From: Streptomyces xylophagus
Lineage (GTDB): Bacteria; Actinomycetota; Actinomycetes; Streptomycetales; Streptomycetaceae
Assembly: GCF_000716435.1 (NCBI RefSeq)
Contig: NZ_JNWO01000018.1
Coordinates: 101,245-165,244 of the forward strand
DNA: 64,000 nucleotides
Reading direction: 5' to 3'
Shown here: one piece after another, positions 17,224 to 25,868 of the stretch
Numbering within the stretch: position 1 is the first letter of the stretch
How the letters are laid out: every line of letters starts with the position of its first letter
The notes under the pieces: generated by a model
What the model was told of the DNA's origin: nothing
Databases searched by the model: none
What the model saw: the letters and a program-made list of their open reading frames with translations, nothing else
Made by a program: the position numbers and the translations under genes

Positions 17224-17314
17224 TGTACGCCGCACTGCCGATCGGTAGGCCCGCCACTACTCTACGGATGAGTAACCCGTCCCCCTTTTGAGCAGGCAGG
17301 GAGCCGCAATCCCG

Positions 17315-18916
17315 ATGTCCGAGCCGGAAGCGCCTCAAGAGATCGACATTCACACGACCGCCGGGAAGATCGCGGATCTTCAGCGCCGTATCCAGGAAGC
17401 GACGCACGCCGGCTCGGCACGTGCGGTCGAAAAGCAGCACGCCAAGGGCAAGTTGACGGCCCGTGAGCGGATCGACCTGCTCCTGGACGAGGGCTCTTTC
17501 GTCGAGTTCGACGAGTTGACCCGGCACCGGTCCACGGACTTCGGCCTGGAGAAGAACCGCCCCTACGGCGACGGAGTCGTCTCCGGCTACGGCACGGTCG
17601 ACGGCCGCCCCGTCGCGGTCTTCTCCCAGGACTTCACCGTCTTCGGCGGCGCCCTCGGCGAGGTCTACGGCCAGAAGATCGTCAAGGTCATGGACTTCGC
17701 GCTGAAGACCGGCTGTCCGGTCATCGGCATCAACGACTCCGGCGGCGCCCGCATCCAGGAGGGCGTGGCCTCCCTCGGCGCGTACGGCGAGATCTTCCGC
17801 CGCAACACGCACGCGAGCGGTGTGATCCCGCAGATCAGCCTGGTCGTGGGCCCGTGCGCGGGCGGCGCGGTGTACTCCCCCGCGATCACCGACTTCACGG
17901 TGATGGTCGACCAGACCTCGCACATGTTCATCACCGGCCCGGACGTCATCAAGACGGTCACGGGCGAGGACGTGGGCTTCGAGGAGCTGGGCGGCGCGCG
18001 CACCCACAACTCGGTGTCGGGCGTGGCCCACCACATGGCGGGCGACGAGAAGGACGCGATCGAGTACGTCAAGCAACTGCTGTCCTACCTCCCGTCCAAC
18101 AACCTCAGCGAACCCCCGGCGTTCCCCGAGGAGGCGGACCTCACCACCACGGACGAGGACCGCGAGCTGGACACGCTGGTCCCGGACAGCGCGAACCAGC
18201 CGTACGACATGCACACGGTGATCGAACACGTCCTGGACGACGCGGAGTTCTTCGAGACCCAGCCACTCTTCGCGCCGAACATCCTCACCGGTTTCGGCCG
18301 GGTGGAGGGCCGCCCGGTAGGCATCGTCGCGAACCAGCCCATGCAGTTCGCGGGTTGCCTGGACATCGACGCGTCCGAGAAGGCGGCCCGCTTCGTCCGC
18401 ACCTGCGACGCCTTCAACGTCCCGGTCATCACCTTCGTGGACGTCCCCGGCTTCCTCCCCGGGGTCGACCAGGAGCACTACGGCATCATCCGCCGAGGCG
18501 CGAAACTGATCTACGCCTACGCCGAGGCAACGGTCCCCCTCATCACGGTGATCACCCGCAAGGCCTTCGGTGGCGCCTACGACGTCATGGGCTCCAAGCA
18601 CCTCGGCGCCGACCTCAACCTCGCCTGGCCGACCGCCCAGATCGCCGTCATGGGCGCCCAGGGCGCGGTCAACATCCTGCACCGCCGCACGATCGCCGAG
18701 GCCGAGGCAGCCGGCGACCTGGACGCGACCCGGGCCCGCCTGATCCAGGAGTACGAGGACGCCCTCCTCAACCCCTACATCGCGGCCGAACGCGGCTACA
18801 TCGACGCGGTCATCCTCCCCTCGGACACCCGCCGCCACGTAGTAAGGGGCCTACGCCAACTCCGCACCAAGCGCGAGTCCCTGCCCCCCAAGAAGCACGG
18901 CAACATCCCCCTGTAG
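17315..18916 (+). CDS. pccB: Acyl-CoA (propionyl-CoA) carboxylase, carboxyltransferase beta subunit
   Basis: The 533-residue subunit transfers carboxyl groups from biotin to propionyl-CoA, giving methylmalonyl-CoA for polyketides. It has two crotonase-type halves: [20 protein letters not shown] and [18 protein letters not shown] in the first, and [19 protein letters not shown] and [15 protein letters not shown] in the second. Length and context (birA upstream, epsilon subunit 13 nt downstream, alpha subunit 3 kb away) match PccB of S. coelicolor. The ATG at 17315 is preferred over TTG at 17288. Confidence 0.95.
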   Translation: MSEPEAPQEIDIHTTAGKIADLQRRIQEATHAGSARAVEKQHAKGKLTARERIDLLLDEGSFVEFDELTRHRSTDFGLEKNRPYGDGVVSGYGTVDGRPVAVFSQDFTVFGGALGEVYGQKIVKVMDFALKTGCPVIGINDSGGARIQEGVASLGAYGEIFRRNTHASGVIPQISLVVGPCAGGAVYSPAITDFTVMVDQTSHMFITGPDVIKTVTGEDVGFEELGGARTHNSVSGVAHHMAGDEKDAIEYVKQLLSYLPSNNLSEPPAFPEEADLTTTDEDRELDTLVPDSANQPYDMHTVIEHVLDDAEFFETQPLFAPNILTGFGRVEGRPVGIVANQPMQFAGCLDIDASEKAARFVRTCDAFNVPVITFVDVPGFLPGVDQEHYGIIRRGAKLIYAYAEATVPLITVITRKAFGGAYDVMGSKHLGADLNLAWPTAQIAVMGAQGAVNILHRRTIAEAEAAGDLDATRARLIQEYEDALLNPYIAAERGYIDAVILPSDTRRHVVRGLRQLRTKRESLPPKKHGNIPL

Positions 18917-18929
18917 AGGAGCGGCCGCC

Positions 18930-19139
18930 ATGAACATCAAGGTAGTCAGGGGCAACCCGACCCCCGAGGAGTTGGCCGCCACCTTGGCGGTGGTCAGGGC
19001 CCGCGCCGCGGCGGCAGCAACAACACCGCCTGGCGCACCGAGGTCGCGCGACGCGTGGTCCGACCCGTCACGCATTGCGGGCGCGAGGCTCCCCCACCCG
19101 GGGCCAACTGCATGGACCCGCACTTTCTGGCCCGGCTAG
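18930..19139 (+). CDS. pccE: Acyl-CoA carboxylase epsilon subunit
   Basis: The 69-residue protein shows the family pattern: KVVRGNPTPEELAATLAVV at the N-terminus, an Ala-rich linker, and a C-terminal Trp motif (RDAWSDPSR...). Epsilon subunits stabilise the alpha-beta carboxylase complex and exist only in actinomycetes. It follows the beta gene by 13 nt with GAGGAG before the ATG, so it is in the same operon. Confidence 0.93.
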   Translation: MNIKVVRGNPTPEELAATLAVVRARAAAAATTPPGAPRSRDAWSDPSRIAGARLPHPGPTAWTRTFWPG

Positions 19140-19146
19140 GGATCAG

Positions 19147-19208
19147 CGCCCCTTAAGGGGCGCGGGGCTGTATCAATTTGCGGCTCCGCCGCGTGGGCGC
19201 GACCAGCC
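19147..19208 (-). repeat. Intergenic repeat, family 2, with palindrome
   Basis: Reverse copy of the family at 12816. It begins with the perfect palindrome CGCCCCTTAAGGGGCG (19147-19162) 7 nt after the epsilon subunit stop and continues to GGTCGCGCCCACGCGG read on the minus strand. The palindrome can act as the end of the pccB-pccE transcript. Confidence 0.7.
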
Positions 19209-19224
19209 ACAACGGACCCGCACC

Positions 19225-20322
19225 CTACAAACAACGCAAGACAGCCTCAGCCATCACCCCGTACCCCTCGTCATTGGGGTGCAGCTGATCCCCAAAGTCA
19301 TACGCCGGGTGCAGCCGATCCGAGTCATCCGGATCGGCCATCACCCGATTCAGATCAACAACCCCATCAAACTCCCCGGAACAACGAACCCACTCGTTGA
19401 CCTCATGGCTCACCTTCGCCGCCCGCTCCCCCCAGTGATCCGACCCCCCGAACGGCAACAAGGTCCCCCCGATCACGGTGAGTCCACGAGCCTGCCGTAT
19501 CAACTCCCGGTACCCAGCGATGACTTCACCCGCAGAAACCACCGGCGCCGGCTTATACGTAGGCTGCGCATCCGTCTCACTGAACCCGATGTCGTTCAGC
19601 CCCAGCAACACGACAAGCGTGGACACCCCAGGCCGGTCGAGCACATCACGCCGTAGCCGACGAACCCCCTTCTCCCCGTACCACGCGGAGTCGTTGAGCA
19701 GCAGATTCCCCCCGATCCCGGCATTCAGCACAGGCCGCCCCGTCCGCTCGGCCAACGCGTCCGACCACCGCCGATCGGCCCCCGGCGTAGACCCGAACCC
19801 GTCGGTGATGGAGTCACCGAAAAGAGCGATCCCGTCCGCACGCCCGGAGTCGGTCTCGACGGCGGACAGGAAGTACCAGGACTCACTGGACTCCGTGAAC
19901 CCGTCCCCGTCCTCGTCCAGCAGACACCCCGCACCCCGGTAACTGGTAGCGAACGCCTGCGCATGGAAGGTCGCCGGCCCGGTAGCCGTGTCGAAATACA
20001 GCGTGACGACCACCGACTCCCCTGCCGCTACGGCGAGTTGGACCGAGTCACTCACCAACTCCCCGCGTGCAGGCATCTCCCCCTCCGCCGAGCCCTCGAA
20101 GGCGAGCCGCACCACAACCCCATCGGCGGCCACAGAGCCCGCAGCGATCCGCACCGGCGAGGTCCCGTACGCGTTCGAGAACCGCACCCGCACCCTCCCG
20201 CCCCCCGCCGTCAGCCGCACGACCTGCCGTACGGACTGACGCCAGAAGCCCTCGCGGGACCAGTTCGGGGTGAAGCCTTCGCTGGGGAGCTGGGGTGACG
20301 CGGTCCAGGCAGTGGTGAACAT
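19225..20322 (-). CDS. SGNH/GDSL hydrolase with N-terminal beta domain
   Basis: The 365-residue predicted esterase has no signal peptide. Block I (FGDSITDGFG, catalytic Ser) is near residue 170, block II Gly (NAGIGGNLLLND), block III Asn (LVVLLGLNDIG) and block V Asp-His (DFGDQLHPNDEGY) near the C-terminus, so the active site is complete. The first 150 residues are a beta-rich domain (RVRFSNAYGTSPVRIAAGSV) seen in other actinomycete SGNH hydrolases. GGAAGG lies 6 nt before the ATG. Two overlapping inverted repeats cover the leader, so a local repressor is likely. Confidence 0.92.
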   Translation of the reverse strand: MFTTAWTASPQLPSEGFTPNWSREGFWRQSVRQVVRLTAGGGRVRVRFSNAYGTSPVRIAAGSVAADGVVVRLAFEGSAEGEMPARGELVSDSVQLAVAAGESVVVTLYFDTATGPATFHAQAFATSYRGAGCLLDEDGDGFTESSESWYFLSAVETDSGRADGIALFGDSITDGFGSTPGADRRWSDALAERTGRPVLNAGIGGNLLLNDSAWYGEKGVRRLRRDVLDRPGVSTLVVLLGLNDIGFSETDAQPTYKPAPVVSAGEVIAGYRELIRQARGLTVIGGTLLPFGGSDHWGERAAKVSHEVNEWVRCSGEFDGVVDLNRVMADPDDSDRLHPAYDFGDQLHPNDEGYGVMAEAVLRCL

Positions 20323-20338
20323 GGCACACCTTCCAAAA

Positions 20339-20352
20339 GGAACCTTGGTTCC
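20339..20352. promoter_or_regulatory. Operator candidate upstream of the SGNH hydrolase
   Basis: GGAACCTTGGTTCC is a perfect 14-bp palindrome 17 nt upstream of the hydrolase start. It is nested inside a wider inverted repeat, CTTCCAAAAGG (20330-20340) and CCTTTTGGAAG (20376-20386), the inner edge of which covers the ribosome site. Confidence 0.55.
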
Positions 20353-20390
20353 ATTAGGCTAACGGAACCACAGACCCTTTTGGAAGAGTT

Positions 20391-20404
20391 GAGTACGCGT
20401 ACTC
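20391..20404. promoter_or_regulatory. Palindrome upstream of the 43-residue membrane protein
   Basis: GAGTACGCGTACTC is a perfect 14-bp palindrome in the divergent gap, 37 nt before the small ORF at 20441 and 69 nt from the SGNH hydrolase start. Confidence 0.45.
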
Positions 20405-20440
20405 AGGCGCCCTCGCCCAAATCACCGCAAGCTCGGAAGC

Positions 20441-20572
20441 ATGCTGTGGTCCGACCCCGACAACGAGCCTCCCGAGGAACTGCGGGAGATGCAGGTCATG
20501 TTGCGGCGGCTCGGAATCCTCATGGCACTCGCGATGGTGCTGGCGATGATCGTGATCGGACTCTCGGGCTGA
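20441..20572 (+). CDS. Small single-pass membrane protein (43 aa)
   Basis: The ORF encodes a hydrophilic acidic N-terminus (MLWSDPDNEPPEELREMQVM) and one strong transmembrane helix (GILMALAMVLAMIVIGLSG) ending at the stop. Codon third positions are mostly G or C, as in real genes here. GGAAG precedes the ATG but very closely, so the transcript may be leaderless or translated weakly. It sits 49 nt before maf in the same direction and could be co-transcribed with it. Confidence 0.65.
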   Translation: MLWSDPDNEPPEELREMQVMLRRLGILMALAMVLAMIVIGLSG

Positions 20573-20621
20573 ACTGTCGGGCTGACATGAGCGGCCAGGA
20601 CCACGCCGATACCCTGGGCGC

Positions 20622-21242
20622 ATGACAGATCAGCCGCGCCGCCGACTCGTGCTCGCCTCCCAGTCCCCCGCCCGGCTGGGCCTGCTGCGCCAGGCCGGAC
20701 TCGACCCCGAGGTGATCGTGAGCGGAGTGGACGAGGACGCCGTCAGCGCCCCCACCCCGGCCGATCTGGCGCTCGCGCTCGCCGAGGCGAAGGCCTCCGT
20801 CGTCGCCGCGAAGCCCGAGGTCAAGGGCGCGCTGGTGATCGGCTGCGACTCGGTGCTCGACCTGGACGGCGAGGCCCTCGGCAAGCCCGCCGACGCCGAG
20901 GAGGCCACCGCTCGTTGGAAGTCGATGCGCGGCCGGGCGGGCACACTCCAGACCGGCCACTGCGTCTACGACACGACGAGCGGCCGGTATGTCTCGGCCA
21001 CCGCGTCCACCGTCGTCCGCTTCGGCGAGCCGACCGACGCCGAGGTCGCGGCGTACGTCGCCTCGGGCGAACCCCTTTACGTAGCCGGGGCGTTCACACT
21101 CGACGGGCGCTCGGCGCCGTTCATCGAGGGCATCGACGGCGACCACGGCAACGTGATCGGCATCAGCCTGCCGCTCGTTCGGCGACTGCTGGCCGAACTG
21201 GGCGTAGGGATCACGGAGTTGTGGACACCCCGAGAGGGATGA
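20622..21242 (+). CDS. maf: Maf-type nucleoside triphosphate pyrophosphatase
   Basis: The 206-residue cytosolic enzyme hydrolyses non-canonical or modified NTPs as housecleaning. The start motif [19 protein letters not shown], the catalytic [19 protein letters not shown] and the closing [18 protein letters not shown] are all present. Its stop directly abuts the stop of the convergent gene, with no gap between them. Confidence 0.95.
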   Translation: MTDQPRRRLVLASQSPARLGLLRQAGLDPEVIVSGVDEDAVSAPTPADLALALAEAKASVVAAKPEVKGALVIGCDSVLDLDGEALGKPADAEEATARWKSMRGRAGTLQTGHCVYDTTSGRYVSATASTVVRFGEPTDAEVAAYVASGEPLYVAGAFTLDGRSAPFIEGIDGDHGNVIGISLPLVRRLLAELGVGITELWTPREG

Positions 21243-21764
21243 TCAGGAGGGGCTGGGAGCCGCCGGCGGGGTGATCGGCGCCGGGCTCCTGTCACCCGTG
21301 TCGCCCTTGTCCCCCTCACCACCCTCGGGTTCCTTGGGACCGCCGTCCGCCGGTACCGCGCCGGAGGGGCCCTCGTGGCGGTCGTAGGTCATCAGGAGCA
21401 GGACGACCAGGGCGAGGACCACCACCATGAACACGAACGCGCCCGGGCCCACCAGGCCCCACGCGAACGCGCCCAGCAGGGCGTGCACCACGGCCACGCT
21501 GATCAGCAGGATGCGGCCGAAGCCGGCCGGGGCGCGGTCGCGCAGGGCGACGAGCAGAGCGACCAGGCCGCACAGGGCGAAGTAGAGACCGAAGACGACT
21601 CCGCCGGCCTTCGAGGACACGGACATCGCGTCCGGGTCGAGCCCGGCCAGGGACATCTGCTGACGGTCGACGACGATCCCGAGGAACCAGTTCAGCGCGG
21701 CTACGCCGAAGGCCTCCACGAAGAGGACGATCGCCAAGATCCATGCCACCGGCCTGCGGACCAC
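21243..21764 (-). CDS. Four-helix integral membrane protein
   Basis: The 173-residue protein has four predicted membrane helices (AWILAIVLFVEAFGVAALNW; GVVFGLYFALCGLVALLVAL; ILLISVAVVHALLGAFAWGL; FVFMVVVLALVVLLLMTY) and a hydrophilic, Gly/Pro/Asp-rich cytosolic tail of about 40 residues. I do not recognise the family, though the location beside maf and the carboxylase genes appears conserved in streptomycetes. Confidence 0.85.
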   Translation of the reverse strand: MVRRPVAWILAIVLFVEAFGVAALNWFLGIVVDRQQMSLAGLDPDAMSVSSKAGGVVFGLYFALCGLVALLVALRDRAPAGFGRILLISVAVVHALLGAFAWGLVGPGAFVFMVVVLALVVLLLMTYDRHEGPSGAVPADGGPKEPEGGEGDKGDTGDRSPAPITPPAAPSPS

Positions 21765-22118
21765 CGGCCCCCACCCACTTCCGCCGTTACCCCAAGTACG
21801 TTCGAGACACCCCGAACGCTACTAACGGGTAAACCGCGGGACAAGGGTTGTGATGGGGGCAAAGAATCATTGGGCCATTCGTAGGGACTCCACAAAGAAA
21901 CGGCGTGGCGCGCGGCACGCTCTCACAGAGACCTTGACCACACCGGAGGGCTAGGGTTTTACGGAGGAGTCCTGCGTACCGAGGTGCGACAAGGGATTTC
22001 GCGGGTCGAGCGGGCCTCGCATCACGCTCCGTGTGGGCAAGCTCACCACTGGGGACGGGTCGATGCGTCGTGTCGGCAGTCCCTAAACTCGGCTTGTTTC
22101 AAGGAGGGAGCCTCAATC
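21765..22118. other. Divergent intergenic region upstream of the alpha carboxylase gene
   Basis: The 354-nt region holds the promoter of the membrane protein gene (minus) and a long leader for the alpha subunit. TTGACC at about 21933 and TAGGGT at about 21953 are too close for a standard promoter. GAGCGGGCCTCG and similar short GC stems are scattered, but no clear riboswitch or small ORF is seen. Confidence 0.4.
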
Positions 22119-23891
22119 GTGCGCAAGGTGCTCATCGCCAATCGTGGCGAAATCGCTGTCCGCGTAGCCCGGGCCTGCCGGGACGCCGGGATCGCGAGCG
22201 TGGCCGTATACGCCGACCCGGACCGGGACGCTCTGCATGTCCGCGCCGCGGATGAGGCGTTCGCCCTGGGCGGTGACACACCGGCGAGCAGTTACCTGGA
22301 CATCGGCAAGGTCCTCAACGCGGCCCGCGAGTCCGGTGCCGACGCCATCCACCCCGGTTACGGATTCCTGTCGGAGAACGCCGAGTTCGCCCAGGCGGTC
22401 CTCGACGCGGACCTGATCTGGATCGGCCCGCCGCCGCAGGCGATCCGCGACCTCGGTGACAAGGTCGCCGCCCGGCACATCGCCCAGCGCGCCGGTGCCC
22501 CGCTGGTGGCCGGCACGCCGGACCCCGTCTCCGGTTCGGACGAGGTCGTCGCGTTCGCCGAGCAGCACGGGCTGCCCATCGCGATCAAGGCCGCCTTCGG
22601 TGGCGGCGGTCGCGGTCTGAAGGTGGCCCGCACGCTCGAAGAGGTTCCCGAGCTGTACGACTCCGCGGTCCGCGAGGCCGTCGCCGCGTTCGGCCGCGGC
22701 GAGTGCTTCGTCGAGCGCTACCTGGACAAGCCCCGGCACGTGGAGACCCAGTGCCTGGCCGACTCCCACGGCAACGTGGTCGTCGTCTCGACGCGTGACT
22801 GCTCCCTCCAGCGCCGCCACCAGAAGCTCGTCGAGGAGGCGCCTGCGCCGTTCCTCTCCGACGACCAGGTCGCCGAGCTGTACGCCTCCTCGAAGGCGAT
22901 CCTCAAGGAGGCCGGCTATGTCGGCGCCGGGACCGTCGAGTTCCTCGTCGGCCAGGACGGCACGATCTCCTTCCTGGAGGTCAACACCCGCCTCCAGGTG
23001 GAGCACCCGGTCACCGAGGAGGTCGCCGGCATCGACCTCGTCCGCGAGATGTTCCGCATCGCCGACGGCGAGGAACTCGGCTACGGCGACCCCGAACTGC
23101 GCGGCCACTCCTTCGAGTTCCGCATCAACGGCGAGGACCCGGGCCGCGGCTTCCTGCCCGCGCCCGGCACCGTCACCACGTTCGCCGCGCCGTCAGGACC
23201 GGGTGTCCGCCTGGACGCCGGTGTCGAGTCGGGCTCGGTCATCGGCCCCGCGTGGGACTCGCTGCTCGCCAAGCTGATCGTCACCGGCGCGACCCGCGAG
23301 CAGGCACTCCAGCGTGCCGCGCGTGCGCTGGACGAGTTCCAGGTCGAGGGCATGGCCACCGCGATCCCGTTCCACCGCGCGGTGGTGAGGGACCCGGCGT
23401 TCGCCCCCGAACTCACCGGCAGCCAGGACCCGTTCACGGTCCACACCCGCTGGATCGAGACCGAGTTCGTCAACGACATCAAGCCCTTCGCGGCCCCCAC
23501 GGACGCCGAGGCGGACGAGGACACCGACCGCGAGACGATCGTCGTCGAGGTCGGCGGCAAGCGCCTGGAGGTCTCCCTCCCGGTCTCGCTCGGCATGTCG
23601 CTGGCCCGCACCGGCCTCGCGGCGGGCGCCAAGCCCAAGCGCCGGGCGGCCAAGAAGTCCGGCCCGGTCGCGTCCGGCGACACCCTCGCCTCGCCGATGC
23701 AGGGCACGATCGTCAAGGTCGCGGTCGAGGAGGGCCAGGAGGTCAAGGAGGGCGACCTCATCGTCGTACTCGAGGCCATGAAGATGGAACAGCCCCTGAA
23801 CGCGCACAAGTCCGGCACGATCAAGGGTCTCGGCGCGGAGGTCGGTGCGTCCATCACGTCCGGCGCGGCGATCTGCGAGATCAAGGACTGA
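22119..23891 (+). CDS. accA2: Acyl-CoA carboxylase alpha subunit (biotin carboxylase plus BCCP)
   Basis: The 590-residue subunit carboxylates its own biotin using ATP and bicarbonate, then serves the beta subunits. The N-terminal biotin carboxylase domain starts [19 protein letters not shown], has the ATP-grasp Gly loop [11 protein letters not shown], and [15 protein letters not shown]. The C-terminal BCCP domain carries the biotinylation motif EAMKMEQ with Lys about 555. AAGGAGGGA 9 nt before GTG at 22119 fixes the start; the length of 590 equals AccA2 of S. coelicolor as I remember it. The linker is Ala/Lys-rich. Confidence 0.96.
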   Translation: MRKVLIANRGEIAVRVARACRDAGIASVAVYADPDRDALHVRAADEAFALGGDTPASSYLDIGKVLNAARESGADAIHPGYGFLSENAEFAQAVLDADLIWIGPPPQAIRDLGDKVAARHIAQRAGAPLVAGTPDPVSGSDEVVAFAEQHGLPIAIKAAFGGGGRGLKVARTLEEVPELYDSAVREAVAAFGRGECFVERYLDKPRHVETQCLADSHGNVVVVSTRDCSLQRRHQKLVEEAPAPFLSDDQVAELYASSKAILKEAGYVGAGTVEFLVGQDGTISFLEVNTRLQVEHPVTEEVAGIDLVREMFRIADGEELGYGDPELRGHSFEFRINGEDPGRGFLPAPGTVTTFAAPSGPGVRLDAGVESGSVIGPAWDSLLAKLIVTGATREQALQRAARALDEFQVEGMATAIPFHRAVVRDPAFAPELTGSQDPFTVHTRWIETEFVNDIKPFAAPTDAEADEDTDRETIVVEVGGKRLEVSLPVSLGMSLARTGLAAGAKPKRRAAKKSGPVASGDTLASPMQGTIVKVAVEEGQEVKEGDLIVVLEAMKMEQPLNAHKSGTIKGLGAEVGASITSGAAICEIKD

Positions 23892-23907
23892 CCCCACCGC
23901 ACGTCGA

Positions 23908-23950
23908 GAGGTGCCCGGCGGACAGGAACAACCTGTCCGCCGGGCACCTC
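23908..23950 (+). terminator. Strong hairpin after the alpha carboxylase gene
   Basis: A perfect 19-bp stem (GAGGTGCCCGGCGGACAGG at 23908-23926, its complement at 23932-23950) with a 5-nt AACAA loop begins 17 nt after the stop. It lacks a T run. Confidence 0.85.
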
Positions 23951-24002
23951 TGTAATGTGGCGGAACAACGCCGTATCGCGCCGAGGAGGGCAGGTGGGAC
24001 CC

Positions 24003-24578
24003 ATGGCCGAGACAGCCAGGCCGCCGGCGGGCCTGCGTGCCGACGCCCGCCGCAACTACGAGCGGCTGCTGGCCGAGGCCCGCGTGTGCTTCGCGGCGCA
24101 CGGTACGGACGCGTCCCTGGAGGACGTGGCCCGTCGTGCGGGCGTCGGCATCGGCACGCTGTATCGCCACTTCCCGAACCGGCAGTCCCTGATGAGCGCG
24201 GTCTTCGAGGACGCGGTGGGCGAACTCCTCGCGCGCTCAAGGGAGTTGCTCTCCGCCCCGCAGCCGTGTGCGGCCCTGGTGACCTGGTTGCGCGAGATGG
24301 TGACCCACGCGAGCGAGTACCGGGGGCTGTCACGGGCCTTGATGGCGGTTACGTACGACGACACGTCGGCGTTGGCCCGGTGCAGTGGTCCTATTCGGGA
24401 GGCCGGGGGTGCGTTGCTCTGCCGAGCGCAGGCCGCCGGTGACGTGCGTGGTGATGTGGAGATCGGCGACCTGCTTCAGTTGACCCATGCGATCGCGTTG
24501 GCGGCCGAGGGGAACCCTGGGGATCCTGAACTGGCTGACAGGTTGCTGACGTTGACGTTGCGCGGGTTGAAGCCGTAG
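24003..24578 (+). CDS. TetR/AcrR family transcriptional regulator
   Basis: The 191-residue protein has an N-terminal TetR HTH: RRNYERLLAEARVCFAAHG, ASLEDVARRAGVGIGTLYRHF, followed by PNRQSLMSAVFEDAV. The C-terminal ligand domain is Leu/Ala-rich and unassigned. The ATG at 24003 gives a normal N-terminus. No gene diverges from it, so the target is not obvious; the alpha carboxylase gene upstream runs in the same direction but is separated by the hairpin. Confidence 0.93.
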   Translation: MAETARPPAGLRADARRNYERLLAEARVCFAAHGTDASLEDVARRAGVGIGTLYRHFPNRQSLMSAVFEDAVGELLARSRELLSAPQPCAALVTWLREMVTHASEYRGLSRALMAVTYDDTSALARCSGPIREAGGALLCRAQAAGDVRGDVEIGDLLQLTHAIALAAEGNPGDPELADRLLTLTLRGLKP

Positions 24579-24611
24579 CTCTGGTTCGATTTTCGGGTGC
24601 AGGCCGGTGGG

Positions 24612-24695
24612 GGCTGGTCGCGCAGTTCCCCGCGCCCCTTAAAAGCACCTGGGCTGGTCCGGCTTTTAGGGGCGCGGGGAACTGCGCGACCAGCC
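24612..24695. repeat. Paired inverted copies of intergenic repeat family 1 (long hairpin terminator)
   Basis: The 35-nt arm at 24612-24646, starting GGCTGGTCGCGCAGTTCCCC, and the 34-nt arm at 24662-24695 are complements with one missing T, enclosing a 15-nt loop. It lies between the convergent TetR and DeoR genes and can terminate both. Single copies of the arm lie at 50054, 58983 and 63791. Confidence 0.85.
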
Positions 24696-24738
24696 ACGAC
24701 GGCGCCGCAGCCGAAAACCGCACCCGCCACCGATGCGA

Positions 24739-25704
24739 TCAACGCCTCCGCAAATCCGCCACCCTCGCCGCACGCTCCCGCTCCGGCGACTCCCCGCCCA
24801 ACACCCCCGCCGCACGCAACCCCGGCCCCCCACCCGGCACTTGACCCCGTCGCGGAGCCGGAAGGGGCACGTCCCGGCGGCGTTGTTCCCGCGTCGGGGC
24901 CTGTTCACCCCCCTGGGTTCCCGAACCGCCGGCCACGGCGATCTGCACCCCCTGGTCGGCCAGCGCCTGCAACTCCGTGGCGGCGCGGTCGTCGTGGCCC
25001 GGGGGCTCGTCGGTGACGAGGCGGGTGATCACGTCCGTGGGCACGGTCTGGAACATCGTGTCCGTACCGAGCTTGGTGTGGTCGGCGAGGACGACGACCT
25101 CGGCGGCCGCCTGGACGAGGGCCCGGTCGACGGAGGCCGAGAGCATGTTGGACGTGGACAGCCCGCGCTCGGCGGTGAGCCCGCTTCCGGAGAGGAAGGC
25201 CCGGGAGACGCGCAGACCCTGGAGGGACTGCTCGGCCCCGCTGCCCACCAGCGCGTAGTTGGAGCCGCGCAGGGTGCCGCCGGTCATCACGACCTCCACG
25301 CGGTTGGCATGGGCCAACGCCTGGGCCACCAGAAGGGAGTTGGTGACTACGGTCAGGCCGGGTACCCGGGCGAGCCGGCGGGCCAGTTCCTGTGTGGTGG
25401 TACCCGCCCCTACCACGATCGCTTCGCCTTCTTCGACGAAGCTCGCGGCGAGATCGGCGATGGCCGTCTTCTCGGCGGTCGCGAGATGCGATTTCTGCGG
25501 AAAGCCGGACTCCCGCGTGAACCCGCCCGGCAATACCGCACCGCCGTGTCGGCGGTCGAGGAGTCCTTCTGCCTCCAGTGCGCGCACGTCCCGCCGTACG
25601 GTCACTTCTGAGGTCTGGACGACGCGGGCGAGCTCACGGAGCGATACGGCCCCATTCGCTCGCACCATTTCGAGGATCAATTGGCGACGTTCTGCAGCGA
25701 ACAC
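24739..25704 (-). CDS. DeoR family transcriptional regulator
   Basis: The 321-residue protein begins with a DeoR HTH (ERRQLILEMVRANGAVSLRE, TSEVTVRRDVRALEAEGLL, HGGAVL) and continues with a DeoRC sugar-phosphate sensor domain (AIVVGAGTTTQELARRL, TVVTNSLLVAQAL, MTGGTLRG, DHTKLG). Family members sense phosphorylated sugars. The C-terminal 70 residues are Arg/Pro/Gly-rich and atypical; they may be an out-of-family extension. Nearby nucleoside and deoxyribose genes make it a candidate regulator for the palindrome described at 28120, but that is inference. Confidence 0.92.
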   Translation of the reverse strand: MFAAERRQLILEMVRANGAVSLRELARVVQTSEVTVRRDVRALEAEGLLDRRHGGAVLPGGFTRESGFPQKSHLATAEKTAIADLAASFVEEGEAIVVGAGTTTQELARRLARVPGLTVVTNSLLVAQALAHANRVEVVMTGGTLRGSNYALVGSGAEQSLQGLRVSRAFLSGSGLTAERGLSTSNMLSASVDRALVQAAAEVVVLADHTKLGTDTMFQTVPTDVITRLVTDEPPGHDDRAATELQALADQGVQIAVAGGSGTQGGEQAPTREQRRRDVPLPAPRRGQVPGGGPGLRAAGVLGGESPERERAARVADLRRR

Positions 25705-25868
25705 GAAACTGACAGTAACCCCAACGACCGTCTGCTTTCAGCTGTTTGCGGTGAATAGCAGAAGTTGTTCGCACACGGAGGCGAGAAGTGGTATAGGGCT
25801 TAGTCGCGCCGCCTATGCCGTACGAATGGGCGGCAACTCCCCGTGACCAGCGGGGAGTCGGCGGGGCC

